A stretch of DNA of 64,000 bases, taken from Aquamicrobium sp. Lineage in GTDB: Bacteria; Pseudomonadota; Alphaproteobacteria; Rhizobiales; Rhizobiaceae. The notes beneath the pieces are model-generated. The model saw nothing but the letters and a program-made list of their open reading frames with translations, searched no databases and had not been told where the DNA came from. Positions 30,214 through 38,262 of the stretch are shown one piece after another. Within the stretch, counting starts at the first letter, position 1; each line of letters opens with the position of its first letter. A program made the position numbers and the translations under genes. Location: the NCBI RefSeq assembly GCF_023954335.1, contig NZ_JAMLIE010000002.1:310001-374000 (forward strand), read 5' to 3'.

Positions 30214-31660
30214 GATGAAAGCCACCGAGCTGCAGGGCACCGACGTGAACTTCGTATCGCTGGTGAAGCGGGGCGCAAACCGCATCCCGTTCCGAATTAC
30301 CAAAGGGGATGAGCCCATGCTCGACTTGCACAAGATTGGCCGCACTCTTTTCAAGAAGGCCGAAGCTAAGCCCGAAATCGTGGCGGCGATCATGCAGCCG
30401 GGCACCGACGCCGACGCGCTCGCCCGCACCTTCAAGGAGGCCGGCCTCAACCCCGCCGAATACACGCCCGTCGAAAAGGATGGCGTGATCGTCGTCGCCA
30501 AGGCCAATGCCGAGGCCGCCGAGGACACCGTCATCATCAAGGCGAACGACAACATCGCGTTCGTCATCTCGAACATGAAGAAGGCGTTCTCGGACTACGA
30601 CTACGAGAGCAAGGACTTCCTCACCGTCCTGAAGACCAACGGCTTCTACCCCACGCTCTGCGCCGCTCATGAGGCTTTCGCGACCACGGTCACCAATATC
30701 CTCTACGACGCCAACAGCCCCACCGAGGCGGCCCAGTCCATTTCCAAGGCGGCCGACGACTTCAAAAGCTACGTCACGGCGATGGCCTCGTCCTTGCCGG
30801 TCCAGGCTTTCAAAATGGAAGTCGCCCTGACCAAGGCCGACGCGGGCAAGAACGGCACCGGCGCCGGCTTCGAGGCCGGCAAGGGCACCGGCACGTCGCC
30901 GCGCGCCACGGCCGACGACGCGGCCAATACCGCCGTGAACGCCACCGGCGGCGAGAGCACGACCGGCAATCCGGATGAGGCCCCCGTCGATGCCCAGAAG
31001 GGCGACGGCAAGCCCCCGATGGCCGCCAAGGATAAGGACAAGGAGAAGGAGACCGAGGAGGCCAGGAAGGCCGAACTCAAGAACCTTCCCCAGCCGACCG
31101 GCCACGAACCGGGCGATGCGGACGGCTTCGCCGCTCCGCCCGCGGATACGCAGCGCGCCGTGGCGCATGCCAGCGCCGACGACAAGAAGATGAAGCTGAA
31201 CGGCGGCACGACCGGCAGTTCCATCCCGGACGGCAACAGCGGCCTGGCCCGCTTCGGCGGCGTCAGGAAGAACGAAGGTGACGACCAGATCGGCGGCGAG
31301 CAGCAGACGCTTCCCGAGCATCAGTCGGGTGCCGGCGCGCAGCAGCCGAACCCGGAAAAGCCGACGGCGGCCGATCTCACGAAGTCGGAAAACGACGCGA
31401 TTTTGCAAGCCATCGCAAATCTTCAGAAGAGCGTCTCGGAACAGGTCTCCGGCCTGGAAAACGCCCTTCAGAAGCAGGTCGGTTACCTGAACACCCGAGT
31501 CGATCAGGTGGCCACCATGGCACGCAAGACCGACGCGGCGCTGAACGGCACCGTGTTCGCGGAGTCACCCGCCGATCGCGCCGCCGCCCGCAAGGGCGAG
31601 GTCGAGAACGTGGACATCCCGCTCCTCGATACGGGCCTCTCCCGTCGCAGCGCCGCGTAA
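30200..31660 (+). CDS. Scaffold-like/capsid-assembly protein
   Basis: A 486-residue acidic protein between protease and capsid. Residues 1-35 (ELQGTDVNFVSLVKRGANRIPF) match the start of many phage proteins linked to XkdF-type proteases. Residues ~35-215 are helical, ~215-400 are low-complexity Gly/Pro/Lys/Glu sequence, and ~400-465 form a coiled coil (LQKSVSEQVSGLENALQKQ). This is the pattern of a scaffolding protein cleaved by the protease. GTG 30200 has GGAGGG 7 bases upstream. A degenerate operator-like sequence lies at 31404. The role is inferred from position and layout. Confidence 0.65.
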   Translation: MPRFEMKATELQGTDVNFVSLVKRGANRIPFRITKGDEPMLDLHKIGRTLFKKAEAKPEIVAAIMQPGTDADALARTFKEAGLNPAEYTPVEKDGVIVVAKANAEAAEDTVIIKANDNIAFVISNMKKAFSDYDYESKDFLTVLKTNGFYPTLCAAHEAFATTVTNILYDANSPTEAAQSISKAADDFKSYVTAMASSLPVQAFKMEVALTKADAGKNGTGAGFEAGKGTGTSPRATADDAANTAVNATGGESTTGNPDEAPVDAQKGDGKPPMAAKDKDKEKETEEARKAELKNLPQPTGHEPGDADGFAAPPADTQRAVAHASADDKKMKLNGGTTGSSIPDGNSGLARFGGVRKNEGDDQIGGEQQTLPEHQSGAGAQQPNPEKPTAADLTKSENDAILQAIANLQKSVSEQVSGLENALQKQVGYLNTRVDQVATMARKTDAALNGTVFAESPADRAAARKGEVENVDIPLLDTGLSRRSAA

Positions 31661-31699
31661 CTGCGGAAGGCAAGCAACCCCTTTTGAAAGGAAATACCC

Positions 31700-32677
31700 A
31701 TGTCGTCGAATTCCAGCCTTCTCCGCAAAGCCGACCTGGCCATCGCGGACCTGCAGGCCAATGGCGGCGAGCTGCTCCCCGAGCAGGGCGCCTCGTTCAT
31801 CCGCAAGCTCATCAAGCAGCCGACCCTGATCCGCCTGTGCCGCGTGGTCGAAATGCTGTCCCCGAAGCGCAAGATCAACAAGATCGGCTTCGGCAAGCGC
31901 ATCCTCCGCAAGGCCACGTCGGGAGTGGCGCTCACGCTCGCCCAACGCTCCAAGCCGACCACCGAGCAGATCGAGCTGGACACGAAGGAACAGATCGCAG
32001 AGGTGCGCCTGCCTTACGACGTCCTCGAGGACAACATCGAACGCGCGGTGTCGGCCAACAACGAAGGGTCGAACACTGGTCCTGGCGGCTTGCGCCAGAC
32101 GATCATCGACCTGATCGCCGAGCGTGCGGCGCTCGACCTCGAGGAACTCGCCCTCTTGGCCGACACCGCCTATGTCAACGCGACCGATCCGGACGACCAG
32201 GCATACCTCTCCCAGCTCGACGGCTGGCTGAAGCGCGCCCGTACCGACGGTCATGCCGTCGACGCCGGCAACGTGACCATCGAGAAGTCGGTGTTCAAAA
32301 AGGGGTTGAAGGCGCTGCCGTCCCAGTACCAGCGCAACAAGGCCGCCTTGACGCACTTCATCTCGGTCAACAACGCCACGGAGTACCGCGACACGCTGGC
32401 CGACCGCGGCACCGGCCTGGGCGACAACATGGTGCAAGGCAACAGTCCCCTCTACGCCTACGGTTCGGGCGTGACCGACGTGGCGATGATGCCGGAGGAG
32501 GACGGCATCTACACCGACCCGCTGAACCTGATCTTCGGCGTCCAGCGCCAAGTGAGCATGGAGTTCGACAAGGACATCACCGCCCGCGTCTACATCATCG
32601 TCCTGACGTGCCGCGTGGACTTCCAGATCGAAGAGGCCGACGCGATCGTGGCTTACGAGAACATCGCTGAAGATTGA
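31700..32677 (+). CDS. Major capsid protein (HK97-fold type)
   Basis: A 325-residue protein following the protease and scaffold-like genes and preceding head-tail connectors. Segments fit the family of HK97-fold capsids such as LLPEQGASFIRKLIKQPTLI (residues 25-44, N-arm), QIAEVRLPYDVLEDNIERAV (spine-helix entry, around 94-115) and the C-terminal DKDITARVYIIVLTCRVDFQIEEADAIV (P-domain/tongue strands). ATG 31700 has GAAAGGAAA upstream. No long prodomain is present, so the protease more likely acts on the scaffold. Confidence 0.85.
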   Translation: MSSNSSLLRKADLAIADLQANGGELLPEQGASFIRKLIKQPTLIRLCRVVEMLSPKRKINKIGFGKRILRKATSGVALTLAQRSKPTTEQIELDTKEQIAEVRLPYDVLEDNIERAVSANNEGSNTGPGGLRQTIIDLIAERAALDLEELALLADTAYVNATDPDDQAYLSQLDGWLKRARTDGHAVDAGNVTIEKSVFKKGLKALPSQYQRNKAALTHFISVNNATEYRDTLADRGTGLGDNMVQGNSPLYAYGSGVTDVAMMPEEDGIYTDPLNLIFGVQRQVSMEFDKDITARVYIIVLTCRVDFQIEEADAIVAYENIAED

Positions 32678-32686
32678 TCGTAGTCT

Positions 32687-32700
32687 TGCAATCAAATGCA
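32687..32700 (+). promoter_or_regulatory. TGCAATCAAATGCA operator-like site
   Basis: One change in the right arm; lies 9 bp after the capsid stop and overlaps the -35-like ATGCAC of the next promoter. Confidence 0.65.
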
Positions 32701-32724
32701 CAAAGAGGCGGCCCCTACTAGGCT
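32696..32724 (+). promoter_or_regulatory. Putative promoter ATGCAC-N17-TAGGCT
   Basis: -35-like ATGCAC (32696-32701) and -10-like TAGGCT (32719-32724). The same TAGGCT occurs at 37715 behind another operator. Confidence 0.45.
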
Positions 32725-32766
32725 GCCTCTCATTGCTTGGAAGGCAGAAACGCTAAGGAGAGCAGC

Positions 32767-33366
32767 ATGCCGACAGTTGAACTTCTGCGACCTCGGAGCC
32801 TGACGACGAGGGGTTTCCTCTTCCGTCAGAACGAGCCACGCACGGACGTCCCTTCGGAAGTCGCCCTCGAACTGATGGAGGACAGCCGCTTCAAGGTGGC
32901 TGGTCTCTCGAAGGCAGACTTCGAGGCCATCAGCGACAAGCCGCGCGGACGTGGCGAACTGCATGCGGCGATCCACGACGCGATCGGCCAGCTGGACGTC
33001 GACAGCGAAGACGACTTCACCTCCAGCGGCAAGCCGCACCACCTCGCGATCTCGCGCGTCCTTGGCTACGACATTACGGCGGCCGAGCGTGACGCCGCGA
33101 TGCGCGCCTCCACCGCCGGCACACTCGACACGGCCGAAGGCGGCTCGGAGTCGATCGATCCGGCCAAGGATGGCTCGAAGACCAAGGGGGCCGGCGTCCG
33201 CATTGTTCGCGGTGCGACCGCCCGCCAGGAGCGCAAGGAGGCGCAGCTCAAGAAACTCAACACCGTCGGCGCCCAGAAGCCCGAGGAGCAGGACAAGGAG
33301 CCCGAGCGGCCGGAAGAAGCCGGCAGCCAGCAGGACGAGACGACCGAAGAAGCCGTGGAGGTCTGA
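32767..33366 (+). CDS. Hypothetical head protein
   Basis: A 199-residue acidic protein between capsid and connector genes. The N-terminal ~110 residues are folded (LRPRSLTTRGFLFRQNEPRT, then VALELMEDSRFKVAGLS). The C-terminal part is a charged Glu/Lys-rich disordered tail (residues ~140-199). ATG 32767 has AAGGAG upstream. Position suggests a head-decoration or head-tail-joining role; no family motif is recognised. Confidence 0.55.
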   Translation: MPTVELLRPRSLTTRGFLFRQNEPRTDVPSEVALELMEDSRFKVAGLSKADFEAISDKPRGRGELHAAIHDAIGQLDVDSEDDFTSSGKPHHLAISRVLGYDITAAERDAAMRASTAGTLDTAEGGSESIDPAKDGSKTKGAGVRIVRGATARQERKEAQLKKLNTVGAQKPEEQDKEPERPEEAGSQQDETTEEAVEV

Positions 33367-33369
33367 TCG

Positions 33370-33975
33370 ATGCTGCTCGCCTCCGTGAAAGAGATCCGGG
33401 ACCAGCTCGGTTTCGACGACATGACCGACATAAACGACGCCATCACGCAGGCGTTGCACGCTGTCGAGCCTCAGATCGCCGCACGTCTGGACACCTCTTT
33501 CGCGCGAGGCACGCAGAGCGATACCTTCTATGTGGGCGAGCCGACCGTCCAGGCGCCGGGCGTCAACAAGACGGAGTTCCGCCTCCGGCGCGGCCTGGTG
33601 CAGTCGATCATCTCGGTCACCGCCACGGCGAATTCCCTCCTCTTCAGCGAGGCCGAGCAGACCGACCTGACGTCGATCGTGCTTCCCGACAAGGACAAGG
33701 GGATCGTCCGCGACCTGAAGACTGCCTACCACCAGCAGACCGTGGAGATCGCCTACATCTACGGTTTCGAGGACGACGACACGTCCTACGATCTCGGTCA
33801 GGTGCCGAAATGGCTAAAAGAGTCCGCCCGTATCCTGGCGCTCATCCACCTGTCCAGCAACCCGGCGCTCACAGAGGCCGAGGTCAAGCTCGACGTCAGG
33901 ATGCTGTCGGCCCAGTACGAAGCGCTCATGAGCAAGCACGTCCGGTACGCCCCGATGGCGCTGCTTCCCCTGTGA
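33370..33975 (+). CDS. Head-tail connector protein (gp6-like)
   Basis: A 201-residue protein matching the general pattern of phage gp6-like adaptors: helical start (VKEIRDQLGFDD, INDAITQALHAVEPQIAARL), a beta-rich middle (FRLRRGLVQSIISVTATANS, YHQQTVEIAYIYGF) and a C-terminal helix bundle (LKESARILALIHLSSNPALT). These form the ring under the portal. Three bases separate it from the previous gene. Confidence 0.7.
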   Translation: MLLASVKEIRDQLGFDDMTDINDAITQALHAVEPQIAARLDTSFARGTQSDTFYVGEPTVQAPGVNKTEFRLRRGLVQSIISVTATANSLLFSEAEQTDLTSIVLPDKDKGIVRDLKTAYHQQTVEIAYIYGFEDDDTSYDLGQVPKWLKESARILALIHLSSNPALTEAEVKLDVRMLSAQYEALMSKHVRYAPMALLPL

Positions 33976-33985
33976 CGGGGTCGTC

Positions 33986-34639
33986 ATGGGCTCGGACCTT
34001 ACCCTTGAGTTCGAATTCCGGAACAAACGCTTCAGGGACGCCGAGAAGGGCCTGCGCTCTTTTCATCATCACCTGAAGGCGAGTTGGGACGGTTCCGCCA
34101 AGGTCCTCAGTCAGGAACTGCGAGCGTTCCTTGATGAGATAGCCCAGGCCATGGTGCTTCGGCACTCGGGAGCGTGGCCCGGCGGCACCGGCTCGGAAAC
34201 GCTGTCGAAGCGATCCGGCAAGATGCTCCAGAGCATCGTGGACAGCGTCGTCGTCAACGGCCAGACCTTCAGCACCATCCGGGGGACGATCGGCGGTTCG
34301 ATGATCGCGGGCGTCCAGGAGTTCGGCGCAACGATCAAGCCGAAGAAGGCCAAGTACCTGACCGTCCCGCTGCCGGCTGCCCTGAACAGCGATGGAACCC
34401 CCAGGAAAAAGTCCGCCAGAGAGTGGGACAACACGTTCGTCGCCAGGAGCAAGGCCGGCAATCTGATCATCTTCCAGAGGCGAGGAACCCAGATCGTTCC
34501 CCTCTACGTCCTGAAAACAAGCGTCACGATCCCGCCGCGGCTCGGCATGCGCAAGACCCTCGATGTCGGCCTGCCGTACTTCGTCGAAAAGAGCATGGAC
34601 GCGATCGTGCGTGCCGTCGCTACGGCGAAGGGAGCCTGA
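33986..34639 (+). CDS. HK97 gp10-like tail completion/neck protein
   Basis: A 217-residue protein. The N-terminal helix (FRDAEKGLRSFHHHLKASWD then LSQELRAFLDEIAQAMVLRHSG), the central GKMLQSIVDSVVVNGQTFSTIRGTIG hairpin, and VQEFGATIKPKKAKYLTVPL are typical of gp10/minor-tail-Z-like neck proteins that seal the head-tail joint. A late strand (PPRLGMRKTLDVGLPYF) is also typical. ATG 33986 follows the connector gene by 10 bases; the next gene follows the stop by one base. Confidence 0.75.
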   Translation: MGSDLTLEFEFRNKRFRDAEKGLRSFHHHLKASWDGSAKVLSQELRAFLDEIAQAMVLRHSGAWPGGTGSETLSKRSGKMLQSIVDSVVVNGQTFSTIRGTIGGSMIAGVQEFGATIKPKKAKYLTVPLPAALNSDGTPRKKSAREWDNTFVARSKAGNLIIFQRRGTQIVPLYVLKTSVTIPPRLGMRKTLDVGLPYFVEKSMDAIVRAVATAKGA

Positions 34640-34640
34640 C

Positions 34641-35141
34641 ATGCCCGACACACCAAGCGTCCGCATGGGGATCATCAACCGCATCAAGGCTGCCTACGAG
34701 GCGGTGCAGCCACCGGCCGATCCCATGCACGTCCCGACCGATGCCGACTGGCCCTATGCGTTCTCGAGCGTCGAGCTGGGACCGCTGGAGCTGGAAGACC
34801 ATCGCAAGAAGCACAGCGTCGGCATCGTGCCCGGCCCCGAGAAGGAGCGGTTCACCTTCCCGTTCATCGAATGCAATTTCCAGGTCGGGGTCGAATTCCG
34901 CATCACGGTGAACAAGAACGAGGAAAAGCCCCTGATCCAGGCCGAGCGCATGCTGACCGTGGTCAAGCGTGTCGTTGACGTCGATCGTACCTGGGGCGGT
35001 CTCGCGGTCGACACCAAGCGCACGGGCAACACGATCGACCTGTCGTCCTACGGGGACAAGACCGTCTTCGGCGCCCTCTTCATCGAGGTGATGTTCCGCC
35101 ATTCGCATCTCGATCCGCGCGATCCGCACCCGGACCCCTGA
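34641..35141 (+). CDS. Probable tail terminator protein
   Basis: A 166-residue protein in the place where siphophages encode the tail terminator, between the gp10-like gene and the tail tube. It has an N-terminal helix (MGIINRIKAAYEAVQPP) and a beta-rich body with NFQVGVEFRITVNKNEEKPLIQAE and TVFGALFIEVMFRHS, as in terminator folds. ATG 34641 is one base after the upstream stop. Assigned by position and predicted fold. Confidence 0.6.
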   Translation: MPDTPSVRMGIINRIKAAYEAVQPPADPMHVPTDADWPYAFSSVELGPLELEDHRKKHSVGIVPGPEKERFTFPFIECNFQVGVEFRITVNKNEEKPLIQAERMLTVVKRVVDVDRTWGGLAVDTKRTGNTIDLSSYGDKTVFGALFIEVMFRHSHLDPRDPHPDP

Positions 35142-35184
35142 GCATACCAAGCGCCCGACTTCGCGTTGACGCCTGATATTATTT

Positions 35185-35198
35185 TGCAATTGATTGCA
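35185..35198 (-). promoter_or_regulatory. TGCAATTGATTGCA operator-like site
   Basis: Perfect reverse copy in an extended TTTTGCAATTGATTGCAAAA palindrome, 27 bp before the GTG of the small gene. A TTGACG at 35166 could be the -35 of a promoter overlapped by this site. Confidence 0.82.
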
Positions 35199-35224
35199 AA
35201 AAGTATCGAGGGCGAGGATGCGTC

Positions 35225-35404
35225 GTGCGCAAGAGCTTCAAGCTGAAGGCCAGGGCCACAGAGCCGGCCGTAACCCCGGAGCCGGACTCCGAGGAAACGG
35301 CGCCTGTTGCCGATGAGCCCGCACCCGCGACCCCCGAGCCCGAGGACTACGGCAAGGGCGGCGTCTTCCGCTCGATCGGGGGAGGCAAGCGGGTCCGGGT
35401 CTGA
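35225..35404 (+). CDS. Small Pro/Glu-rich protein
   Basis: A 59-residue protein starting at GTG 35225 with GAGGGCGAGG upstream. It has a basic start (RKSFKLKARA), a Pro/Glu/Ala-rich disordered middle and a Gly-rich end (GKGGVFRSIGGGKRVRV). It fits exactly between the operator and the next small tail gene. Probably a small virion or assembly protein; function not recognised. Confidence 0.5.
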   Translation: MRKSFKLKARATEPAVTPEPDSEETAPVADEPAPATPEPEDYGKGGVFRSIGGGKRVRV

Positions 35405-35437
35405 CCTGCACCTCCGCACTCCAAGGAAAGGTGCCCC

Positions 35438-35665
35438 ATGGCTATCGCGCCCATCAGGAAACAGCAGTTCTCCGGCACGTCGAAGATCTTCGACGGCACG
35501 CTCGAGAAGAAGCTCAACGAAATCATCACGGCTGTGAACGGCGAGGAGCCGGCTTCCACGAAGCCCGAAATCGAAGCGCTCACGCCCATCGCTGACCCGT
35601 CGACGGCCACCTCCCAGGCCATCGCGGAGAAGCTGAACGATGTCATCGCGGCCCTCAAGGCGTGA
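35438..35665 (+). CDS. Small hypothetical protein
   Basis: A 75-residue protein with two similar helical segments, LEKKLNEIITAVNGE (about 22-36) and IAEKLNDVIAALKA (about 62-75), suggesting an internal duplication. The AAGGAAAGG before ATG 35438 is a good ribosome site. Sits directly before the tail tube gene; possibly a small tail or head-decoration protein. Confidence 0.55.
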   Translation: MAIAPIRKQQFSGTSKIFDGTLEKKLNEIITAVNGEEPASTKPEIEALTPIADPSTATSQAIAEKLNDVIAALKA

Positions 35666-35703
35666 GCGGCGGTCAGGCGAACTCCAGCAAAAGGTAAGAA
35701 GCT

Positions 35704-36957
35704 ATGACCGTTGCAGCACCTCTGCTTACGCGCCGCGCTGTGCTCCAGACCGCGATCGAGGGCGTCTATCGCCAGGAAGCGGCTGTCGGCGTCAACGACG
35801 CGCTCTATGTCGAAGAACCCGACTACGCCGTCGACGTAAACCTCCTCGAACGCGACTTCGCCCGCGACGACCTCTCGCCGCTCCCGAATATCGTCGGGCG
35901 CCGCCTGGCGTCGATGACGTTCACCACCGAGCTGAAAGGTTCAGGTGCCCAGAACAGCGGCAACGTCGCGGATGCTCCGCTAATCGCCCGCCTGTTCCGG
36001 GCGTGCGGCTACTCCCTCACGGCCATTCCTGACGCGGACAGCACGGTCGTCTACCCGATCGGCAACCACACGGTGGAAGTCCAGTGGCTGGTGAGCGCTG
36101 TCGCGGCCGCGCACACCGACGTCATCAACTACTCGATCGAGGTCGTGACCGGCGGTCCTTCCGGCACGGCAGAGGTCGCCATCGTTTCAGACACCGCAGG
36201 GGAAGGCTCGCCCGGCCCCTCCATCGTGGCGACGTCCGGGACCGCGATCCCGCTTGGTACGCACGGCCTCGAAGTCACGCCGACCTGGGCGGGCAATCTG
36301 CAGGCCGGCAAGCGCTGGACCGTCTGGGCGCTCCCCACGGGCCTGCGGCTCGATCCGATCTCGGACAATTTCGAGAGCCTGACGCTGGTGCTGAACATGG
36401 ACGGCGTCCAGCACAAGATGCTGGGCTGCTTCGGCACGTTCTCGGTTTCGGCCGAGGCCGGCGACTATGCCCGTATCGAGTGGGAGTTCCAGGGAACCTT
36501 CATCGACCCGACGGACGTGCCGATGCCCATCTGCAACTACGAGAAGTCGCTTCCGTCCCAGGTGGAACTGGCTCGCCTGCGGATGGACAAGGACTACATC
36601 ATCGTCAACGCCTTCAACTACACGCAGGGCAACGATATCCAGATCCGCCCGGACGTCAGCTCGCGTGAAGGCTATGTCGGCACCCGCATCGTCTCGCGCG
36701 CGCCCGAAGGCGGCATCGACCCCGAGGCAGAGAAGGTCGCTGATCATGACTTCTGGGGGAGGATGGGCGACGCCGAGCGCATGACGTTCCAGATGCGGGT
36801 CGGCAAGGATCGCGGCAACACGGTGTGGTTCTTGGCGCCCAGCGTCCAGTACACCGGCCTGACCTACCAGGACCGGAACGGCATCAGGACCTACGATGCG
36901 CAGCTGCGCTTCAGCCGGGTTCTCGGAAACGACGAGCTTTGCATCGTCCTGGCTTAA
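35704..36957 (+). CDS. Major tail tube protein
   Basis: A 417-residue beta-rich protein located between the tail terminator and the tail chaperone/tape-measure genes, the standard place for the tail tube. SMTFTTELKGSG (near 75-87) is typical of tail tube proteins. Residues ~130-200 (VTGGPSGTAEVAIVSDTAGE) look like an inserted Ig-like domain exposed on the tube, which explains the length. The C-terminal YDAQLRFSRVLGNDELCI is beta-rich. A hairpin follows the stop. Confidence 0.75.
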   Translation: MTVAAPLLTRRAVLQTAIEGVYRQEAAVGVNDALYVEEPDYAVDVNLLERDFARDDLSPLPNIVGRRLASMTFTTELKGSGAQNSGNVADAPLIARLFRACGYSLTAIPDADSTVVYPIGNHTVEVQWLVSAVAAAHTDVINYSIEVVTGGPSGTAEVAIVSDTAGEGSPGPSIVATSGTAIPLGTHGLEVTPTWAGNLQAGKRWTVWALPTGLRLDPISDNFESLTLVLNMDGVQHKMLGCFGTFSVSAEAGDYARIEWEFQGTFIDPTDVPMPICNYEKSLPSQVELARLRMDKDYIIVNAFNYTQGNDIQIRPDVSSREGYVGTRIVSRAPEGGIDPEAEKVADHDFWGRMGDAERMTFQMRVGKDRGNTVWFLAPSVQYTGLTYQDRNGIRTYDAQLRFSRVLGNDELCIVLA

Positions 36958-36978
36958 TATTCGCGATCACTTGCCTTT

Positions 36979-37005
36979 GGGGAGAGCGGCGGCGCTCTCC
37001 CCTTC
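36979..37005 (+). terminator. Hairpin after the tail tube gene, likely terminator
   Basis: GGGGAGAGC (36979-36987) pairs with GCTCTCCCC (36994-37002) across a 6-base loop. The T-tract is poor (TT then CCGG), so it may be weak. It separates the rightward structural genes from the leftward toxin-antitoxin genes. Confidence 0.55.
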
Positions 37006-37047
37006 CGGCCAAGTCCATGAGCCTGGAAGGATCGCCCTCGACGGCCC

Positions 37048-37278
37048 CTAGAGCTGCCCGGTTGCCACGAGCTTGCCCAGCAAGGCATTCACGCGCGTTT
37101 GCCATCCGGGGCCACTACTCCGCAGGTGCTCGACCGTTGCCGCATCCAAACGGATCTTCACCTCTACCTTCGGCGCATCCACTTTAGGCCGTCCACGCCG
37201 GGACGGCTTCATGCCAGCCATGAACGCGGCATCCATCGGAGGGTTGTCGTCGTGAATCTTCGGGTCAAACTTGGCCAT
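37048..37278 (-). CDS. brnA: BrnA-family antitoxin
   Basis: A 76-residue protein with the BrnA layout: an N-terminal toxin-binding region (DPKIHDDNPPMDAAFMAGMKPSRRGRP) and a C-terminal ribbon-helix-helix (KVEVKIRLDAATVEHLRSSG, then GWQTRVNALLGKLV). BrnA neutralises BrnT and represses the operon as a DNA-binding dimer. The start at 37278 has AAGG upstream on the minus strand and overlaps the end of brnT by 14 bp, so the two are translationally coupled in the order toxin then antitoxin, as in known brnTA operons. Confidence 0.88.
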   Translation of the reverse strand: MAKFDPKIHDDNPPMDAAFMAGMKPSRRGRPKVDAPKVEVKIRLDAATVEHLRSSGPGWQTRVNALLGKLVATGQL

Positions 37279-37540
37279 GATAGAACCTTGCTTCGTGCTT
37301 TTCTGCCAGGCGCAGGCTGATGGCGCGAACGGCGTTTTCGTGAGAGCCTTCAGTGAAGACTAGCACATGCAGGCGGTTGTCGATTAGCCCCATAGCGACA
37401 AACCGAACCTCGCCATAGTCGAAGCGATCATCCTCGCGCTCAAATGCGGTATCCCAATCGAACGCTTCTGCAGCCTGTAACGACATGCCGTGCTTGGCGA
37501 TATTCGTCGCATCCTTGGCAGGATCGAACTCGATCTCCAT
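37265..37540 (-). CDS. brnT: BrnT-family ribonuclease toxin
   Basis: A 91-residue (from 37540) BrnT-type RNase toxin with a RelE-like fold: EIEFDPAKDATNIAKHGMSL (family consensus F-x-WD-x-x-K-x-x-x-N-x-x-KHG-x-x-F), ERVV-like strand DRFDYGEVRFVAMGLIDNRLHVLVFTE, and the C-terminal AVRAISLRLAEKHEARFY (consensus R-x-IS-x-R-x-A-x-x-x-E-x-x-x-Y). Key residues for activity are kept. The ATG at 37540 gives the usual family start; an upstream ATG at 37558 would add six residues. BrnT cleaves RNA and stops growth when unbalanced. It is the only leftward operon inside the phage. Confidence 0.88.
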   Translation of the reverse strand: MEIEFDPAKDATNIAKHGMSLQAAEAFDWDTAFEREDDRFDYGEVRFVAMGLIDNRLHVLVFTEGSHENAVRAISLRLAEKHEARFYHGQV

Positions 37541-37542
37541 TG

Positions 37543-37590
37543 TTTTTCGTACACCCATTTAATCGAGAGGGCAATAATTTTTGTACACCC
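37543..37590 (-). promoter_or_regulatory. Direct repeats upstream of brnT, candidate BrnA operator
   Basis: GTACACCC occurs at 37549-37556 and 37583-37590, each preceded by a T-run, spaced 34 bp. They lie in the brnTA promoter region where the ribbon-helix-helix antitoxin would bind. Confidence 0.4.
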
Positions 37591-37681
37591 GAAAAAGATT
37601 GCCTGGGTATGATCAACCTTTGGGGTGTCTCTCCATGATGGCGACGAGAGCGGCCCGGATCAACCCGTAGGCCATCGCTTT

Positions 37682-37695
37682 TGCAATCAATTGCA
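37682..37695 (+). promoter_or_regulatory. TGCAATCAATTGCA operator-like site
   Basis: Perfect copy between brnTA and the tail chaperone gene, overlapping the -35-like TTGCAT. Confidence 0.85.
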
Positions 37696-37720
37696 TGAAA
37701 TAGCAGACCTCTCTTAGGCT
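37691..37720 (+). promoter_or_regulatory. Putative promoter TTGCAT-N18-TAGGCT
   Basis: -35-like TTGCAT (37691-37696) is the right arm of the operator; -10-like TAGGCT at 37715-37720. Drives the tail operon. Confidence 0.5.
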
Positions 37721-37773
37721 TTGGGCGCCGCCGACTTGGCAGCCGAAACCCAGACAGCCGAAGGAGGCAGACC

Positions 37774-38262
37774 GTGGCTCTGATCGCAATGACCGTGTCC
37801 GATACGATCGAGCACGTTTCCGATCGCGACCCTTGCAAGAAGAAGATCACCGTTCCGGTCGATCCAGGCGATCCGTCCAAGGGCGTGAAGGAAGACTTCG
37901 TCATCGAAGAGGGTGCGACCGTCTTCTTCCTCAAGCCGCTCGACGTCTTCCTCAACGGCTACATCTACGACAACGCCTCGTCCCTTACGGGCAAGGAGGG
38001 GTCCGCCGAGGTCGGCATCAAGACCCGCGTGAACCAGACCAACATCGATGCCGTCCGCCACGGCCTTGCCGGCTTCCGCAATTTTGTCGACGCCAAGGGC
38101 AGCCAGATCGCGTTCAAGACCCAGAAGGACGTGGTCAACGGCCGCGAGTACGACGTCGCATCCGACGAGACGATCTCGAAGCTCGGCCTGCGGCTGATCC
38201 AGGAACTCGCCGGCAGGATCAAGGAAATTTCCGACGTCACCACGGACGAGGAAAAAAACTAA
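37774..38262 (+). CDS. Tail assembly chaperone (gpG-like)
   Basis: A 162-residue protein directly upstream of the tape measure gene, the standard place of the siphophage tail assembly chaperone that coats the tape measure before tail tube assembly. It starts with GTG 37774 after GAAGGAGGCAGACC. Its last codons read GAA-AAA-AAC-TAA, giving the slippery heptamer A-AAA-AAC at 38253-38259 directly before the stop. A -1 slip would extend it into the next frame (38259-38684), as in lambda G/GT. Confidence 0.75.
   Translation: MALIAMTVSDTIEHVSDRDPCKKKITVPVDPGDPSKGVKEDFVIEEGATVFFLKPLDVFLNGYIYDNASSLTGKEGSAEVGIKTRVNQTNIDAVRHGLAGFRNFVDAKGSQIAFKTQKDVVNGREYDVASDETISKLGLRLIQELAGRIKEISDVTTDEEKN
38253..38259 (+). 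other. Programmed -1 frameshift site, A AAA AAC
   Basis: The heptamer is in the correct frame for tandem -1 slippage (ga-A AAA AAC taa), immediately before the stop codon at 38260-38262. The -1 frame is open from here to 38684. Confidence 0.75.

Noticed and set aside
31404..31417. TGCAAGCCATCGCA in the scaffold-like gene as another operator
   Set aside because: Four positions differ from the consensus arms and centre; similarity may come from the coding sequence alone.
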